DNA of 64,000 bases from Desulfonatronum thiodismutans (GTDB lineage: Bacteria > Desulfobacterota > Desulfovibrionia > Desulfovibrionales > Desulfonatronaceae): the NCBI RefSeq assembly GCF_000717475.1, contig NZ_JPIK01000005.1:95688-159687 (forward strand). Reading direction: 5' to 3'. Shown piece by piece: positions 61,073 to 64,000 of this stretch. The position numbers and the translations under genes were made by a program. Position 1 is the stretch's first letter, and the number at the start of each line of letters is the position of its first letter. Under the pieces are notes generated by a model that worked only from the letters and a program-made list of their open reading frames with translations, was not told the DNA's origin and made no database searches.

Positions 61073-63184
61073 ATGAAATATATAGTTTCATCAGTATCAA
61101 TATTGTTAATTTTATTTTTTATGCATTTTGCTATTAGTTCTGAATCGTATACAGTCAGCAATGAATTAAACAAAATTCATAAAACCGAAAGCTATTATAT
61201 TTGGGCGAACAATGGCGAAGATAAAGTAACCAAGGATGAATTAAGGCGCGCAAAAGGTTTGGACATCGTTAATTCAATCTGGGATGGGGAAAATGTATCG
61301 TTGTTTGGCGCAAAGAATGAAATTTTAGGTTTCAACCTTGTCATCGAAGCGCCTTTGTCTGATATTAAAAATGTCGATATACATTTTGATCGTTTGGACG
61401 GTCCTGCAGGACATGTAATCACCACAAAGCGTGTCGGGAAAGAAGACGTGTTCAATTTCACTGATCGGAATATTGAACTTTTTTATATCCGCTACCTCCA
61501 AATCAATGGTGTAGGACGTCTTCTTTACGAACCATCCTATGATGAGCGGCATGTTCCGGAAAGGCTTCGCTTGCCTTTCACCCTGCCCAAGGGAAGATCC
61601 TCTGGCCTTTTTGAAGAACGTCCTGATGCTTTCAAATTTTATCCTGATATAGCCGTCCCCATTGAGGCCATCGGCAATTTCAACATATCTGCCGGCACCA
61701 ATCAAAGTATTTGGATTGATATTTATATTCCCAAAAATGCAGAACCAGGAATGTACACAGGACACCTAAAACTGACAGCAAATCTTCAGTCCCCCGGGGA
61801 TGTTCAAAAGATACAGGCTGTTATTCCTGTTCAGCTAGTTGTATTGCCTTTTTCCTTGCCCGATGAACCCTCTGCAAAGACCATGGTTTACTACAGCGAT
61901 GAAGACATCAATGATCGCTATATGGGGAAAAAATGGCCAGAATGGCACAAAGAAAATCCTGCAATTGTGGATTTTATGGAGAACGTCTGGTATAACCATC
62001 ATAAAGTTGCCCAGCGTCACAAGGTATCCCTGATAGACGATGGAATGAAGCTCGATTACAAACAATTCAGTAACTGGAAGGACCCATATACGAAACGCTG
62101 GGTGGATGTCTTGAGCGGTAATGCCTTTTCATCAGAGAAAAACTATGACGGTCCAGGTAGTGACGTATCAAGTGGAGTATATTCCGTCGGGACATACGGT
62201 TCCTGGCGAGCGCGTATTTATTGGGACCAGAACGACCGAGAGGATATGTGGAAACGCAGTGACCAGGTTGTGAAATGGTTTGAGACTGTTTTACCAGAAG
62301 TTGAATTTTTCCTCTATCTCCTGGATGAGCCTCGAAGGGAGGCCTACGCGGATGTTGAGCGCTGGGCGCAGTGGATCAAGGAGAATCCTGGCCCAGGCAA
62401 CAGATTGCAGACTATGACGACAACATCTCTTCCCAGGCTAGAGGAACACATGCCTTCCGTCGACATTGGATATACCATGTGGGGCGATGCGGCCGTGTGG
62501 CAGCCAATCATTGAACGGTACCAGAGACAAGGTAAGAAATATTGGGCCTATAATGGTTGGCGACCATCGACTGGCTCTTTTGCCACGGAGGATGACGGTG
62601 TTGCATTGCGTGTTGTTGGCTGGACACATTTCAAGCATAAGGTTGACCGTTGGTTTTTTTGGCAATCTACTCATTACAAAAACTCTTCGCACGTTGCACA
62701 CGAAACCAATGTGTTCCAGTCCGCATGGACTTTTGGACGCCGAAATGGACATCAACTGCCAGGAAGTGAAGAATGGCACCCAACCTTGCATCCGAAATAT
62801 GGAGAGACAGGACCCGGGTACAGCAATGGTGACGGCGTACTGTTCTATCCTGGAACTGAAACCCGGTTTCCAGGGGAAAGCTACGATCTTGATGGACCTA
62901 TTGCCAGTTTACGCCTCAAGCACTGGCGAAGGGGATTGCAAGACTTCGAATACCTGACCATGGCCCGCCTGGTTGATCCACAGGCGGTTGATGCTTTAGT
63001 TGAAAGTATGATCCCAAAAGTCTTGTGGGAAATCGGGGTCACGGACCCGAAAGACCCTTCTTATGTGCATACGGACATCAGTTGGTCTACAAACCCAGAT
63101 GATTGGGAGGCCGCACGGCGGAAACTCGCTGATATTATCCTTGATAACAGGCCTGAAATACTTTCTATTAAAGTTTTGCAATAA
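61073..63184 (+). CDS. Exported DUF4091 / GH123-like protein
   Basis: A 703-residue protein with an N-terminal signal or anchor (VSSVSILLILFFMHFAISS). The middle has a beta-sandwich (NISAGTNQSIWIDIYIPKNAEPGMYTGHLKL, the usual domain before GH123-like barrels), then a TIM-barrel-like part with FFLYLLDEPRREAYADVERWAQWIKENP, where the DEP resembles a catalytic acidic pair, and a C-terminal DUF4091 signature (ASLRLKHWRRGLQDFEYLTMARLVDP). GH123 relatives act on N-acetylhexosamine glycans. Inference: it trims or edits the glycan made by this locus, outside the cytoplasm. Confidence 0.8.
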   Translation: MKYIVSSVSILLILFFMHFAISSESYTVSNELNKIHKTESYYIWANNGEDKVTKDELRRAKGLDIVNSIWDGENVSLFGAKNEILGFNLVIEAPLSDIKNVDIHFDRLDGPAGHVITTKRVGKEDVFNFTDRNIELFYIRYLQINGVGRLLYEPSYDERHVPERLRLPFTLPKGRSSGLFEERPDAFKFYPDIAVPIEAIGNFNISAGTNQSIWIDIYIPKNAEPGMYTGHLKLTANLQSPGDVQKIQAVIPVQLVVLPFSLPDEPSAKTMVYYSDEDINDRYMGKKWPEWHKENPAIVDFMENVWYNHHKVAQRHKVSLIDDGMKLDYKQFSNWKDPYTKRWVDVLSGNAFSSEKNYDGPGSDVSSGVYSVGTYGSWRARIYWDQNDREDMWKRSDQVVKWFETVLPEVEFFLYLLDEPRREAYADVERWAQWIKENPGPGNRLQTMTTTSLPRLEEHMPSVDIGYTMWGDAAVWQPIIERYQRQGKKYWAYNGWRPSTGSFATEDDGVALRVVGWTHFKHKVDRWFFWQSTHYKNSSHVAHETNVFQSAWTFGRRNGHQLPGSEEWHPTLHPKYGETGPGYSNGDGVLFYPGTETRFPGESYDLDGPIASLRLKHWRRGLQDFEYLTMARLVDPQAVDALVESMIPKVLWEIGVTDPKDPSYVHTDISWSTNPDDWEAARRKLADIILDNRPEILSIKVLQ

Positions 63185-63367
63185 TATGTTGATATCTTAA
63201 TTAATTTATGAATTTTTTTTTCGTTGTAATATCACAGAAAGACTTTTTATGCCTTTTAACCTGTCCATGTGAGCAACATATTACTTTGATTCAATTGCAC
63301 TTAATATTTGATTTTGTTTAGGCGAATCGTGGGTACCAGCTCAACATTTCTATTATTTGGATAAAGG

Positions 63368-64000
63368 ATGAAAATTCTTCACCTTCGAAGCAGCAATGGC
63401 ATATACGGTGCAGAGGGAGTCATTCTCACGCTTGTGCGTATGCAATCAAACTTAGGAATTGATTCAATAGTTTTGGGTATTCGGAACGCCAAAAACCCTC
63501 ATGTTGAGTTCATTGAAAAGGGTGTAGACGAGGGACTCGATGGACGCAGTGTTGACTGCAAGTTTGCCCTAGATTTGAATGCCATTCATTCGATTCGGAA
63601 TATTCTTCAACGTGAATCAGTTGATATTCTGCATTGCCACGACTACAAAGCTAACGTATTTGGTTTGTTGGCAAGTATAGGGCTTAAAATCAAGCGTGTA
63701 ACCACCAACCACCTCTGGACAGGTGAAACATTTTCGCTTCGTCTATATGAGTTTTTTGATGGATTTTTTGCTAATTTTTTCAACAAGGTGGTTGCGGTTT
63801 CTGACGCGATTGCTGCTGATGCAGCCCGGTTTTGCATTTCACAACAGAAGGTTACAACTATCTATAACGGAATTGACACCGACGTATACCATCCGTGTAC
63901 TGTACCTTGTTCCTCATTGCGGAATAAATTCAGTTTTTTGCCGGAATATTTCATTCTTGGAATGGTTGGGAGATTGGCGAGGCAAAAGGGTCATGTCTAC
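63368..64000 (+). CDS. GT4-family glycosyltransferase, 3' end outside window
   Basis: An open frame of 211 codons runs from an ATG at 63368 (AAAGG just before it) to the window end. It encodes the N-terminal half of a GT-B glycosyltransferase: MKILHLRSSNGIYGAEGVIL (GxxGAE loop), VDILHCHDYKANVFGLLAS, NHLWTGETFSLRLYEFFDG, VAVSDAIAADAARF, TTIYNGIDTDVYHP and the start of the donor domain, FILGMVGRLARQKGHVY. It is the third gene of the plus-strand glycan series, 183 bases after the DUF4091 gene. Confidence 0.9.
   Translation, partial: MKILHLRSSNGIYGAEGVILTLVRMQSNLGIDSIVLGIRNAKNPHVEFIEKGVDEGLDGRSVDCKFALDLNAIHSIRNILQRESVDILHCHDYKANVFGLLASIGLKIKRVTTNHLWTGETFSLRLYEFFDGFFANFFNKVVAVSDAIAADAARFCISQQKVTTIYNGIDTDVYHPCTVPCSSLRNKFSFLPEYFILGMVGRLARQKGHVY

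Overview
The window reads as a high-GC chromosome segment of a Gram-negative anaerobe, most likely a deltaproteobacterium (Desulfobacterota, Desulfovibrionales-like). This placement is an inference. It rests on the ftsQ-ftsA-ftsZ order followed by a radical SAM protein and an FmdB zinc ribbon, a fused CobA-HemD, FdhD plus a TorD-type chaperone, a fused Sat-CysC, LpxI in place of LpxH, and a lysS-lolCD-bamA-ompH-lpxD-fabZ-lpxA-lpxI outer-membrane run. No rRNA, CRISPR array, prophage or complete classical IS is visible.

Region 1 (1-25.9 kb) is housekeeping and almost all on the plus strand: end of ftsQ, ftsA, ftsZ, a radical SAM protein, fmdB (minus), a CgeB-like glycosyltransferase, recN, tal, era and a BPL_N protein (both minus), valS, cobA-hemD, purN, an AMMECR1 protein, a REC-GAF-GGDEF-EAL protein, lepA, two tandem lepB genes, a ComM/YifB ATPase and a PilZ protein. 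A bidirectional terminator near 25.98 kb closes it. Region 2 (26-29.5 kb, minus strand) has a CheY-like regulator, tRNA-Asn, a TorD-family chaperone, uraA and upp.

Region 3 (29.9-40 kb, plus) is a compact outer-membrane biogenesis operon: lysS, lolC, lolD, bamA with an unusual N-terminal domain, ompH/skp, lpxD, fabZ, lpxA, a long heptamer-repeat hairpin, then lpxI. fdhD converges on it. tRNA-Leu follows. Region 4 (41-47 kb) has a Sat-CysC fusion with altered active-site motifs, a small VanZ protein, a secreted TIGR03790-like protein and a divergent membrane protein made of three VanZ-like units. This is the most system-like unexplained cluster in the window.

Region 5 (47.4-51.4 kb) alternates Rpn/PD-(D/E)XK nuclease genes with two nearly identical REP-associated (Y1/RAYT) transposases carrying in-frame heptamer repeats. 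It marks the border between the GC-rich backbone and region 6 (51.5-64 kb), an AT-richer surface polysaccharide locus. Region 6 holds a GT2, a Wzx-type flippase, three GT-B glycosyltransferases and an O-antigen ligase/polymerase on the minus strand. After a 904-bp gap come a GT4, an exported DUF4091/GH123-like protein and a GT4 cut by the window end, on the plus strand. Mixed base composition in region 6 suggests modular acquisition.
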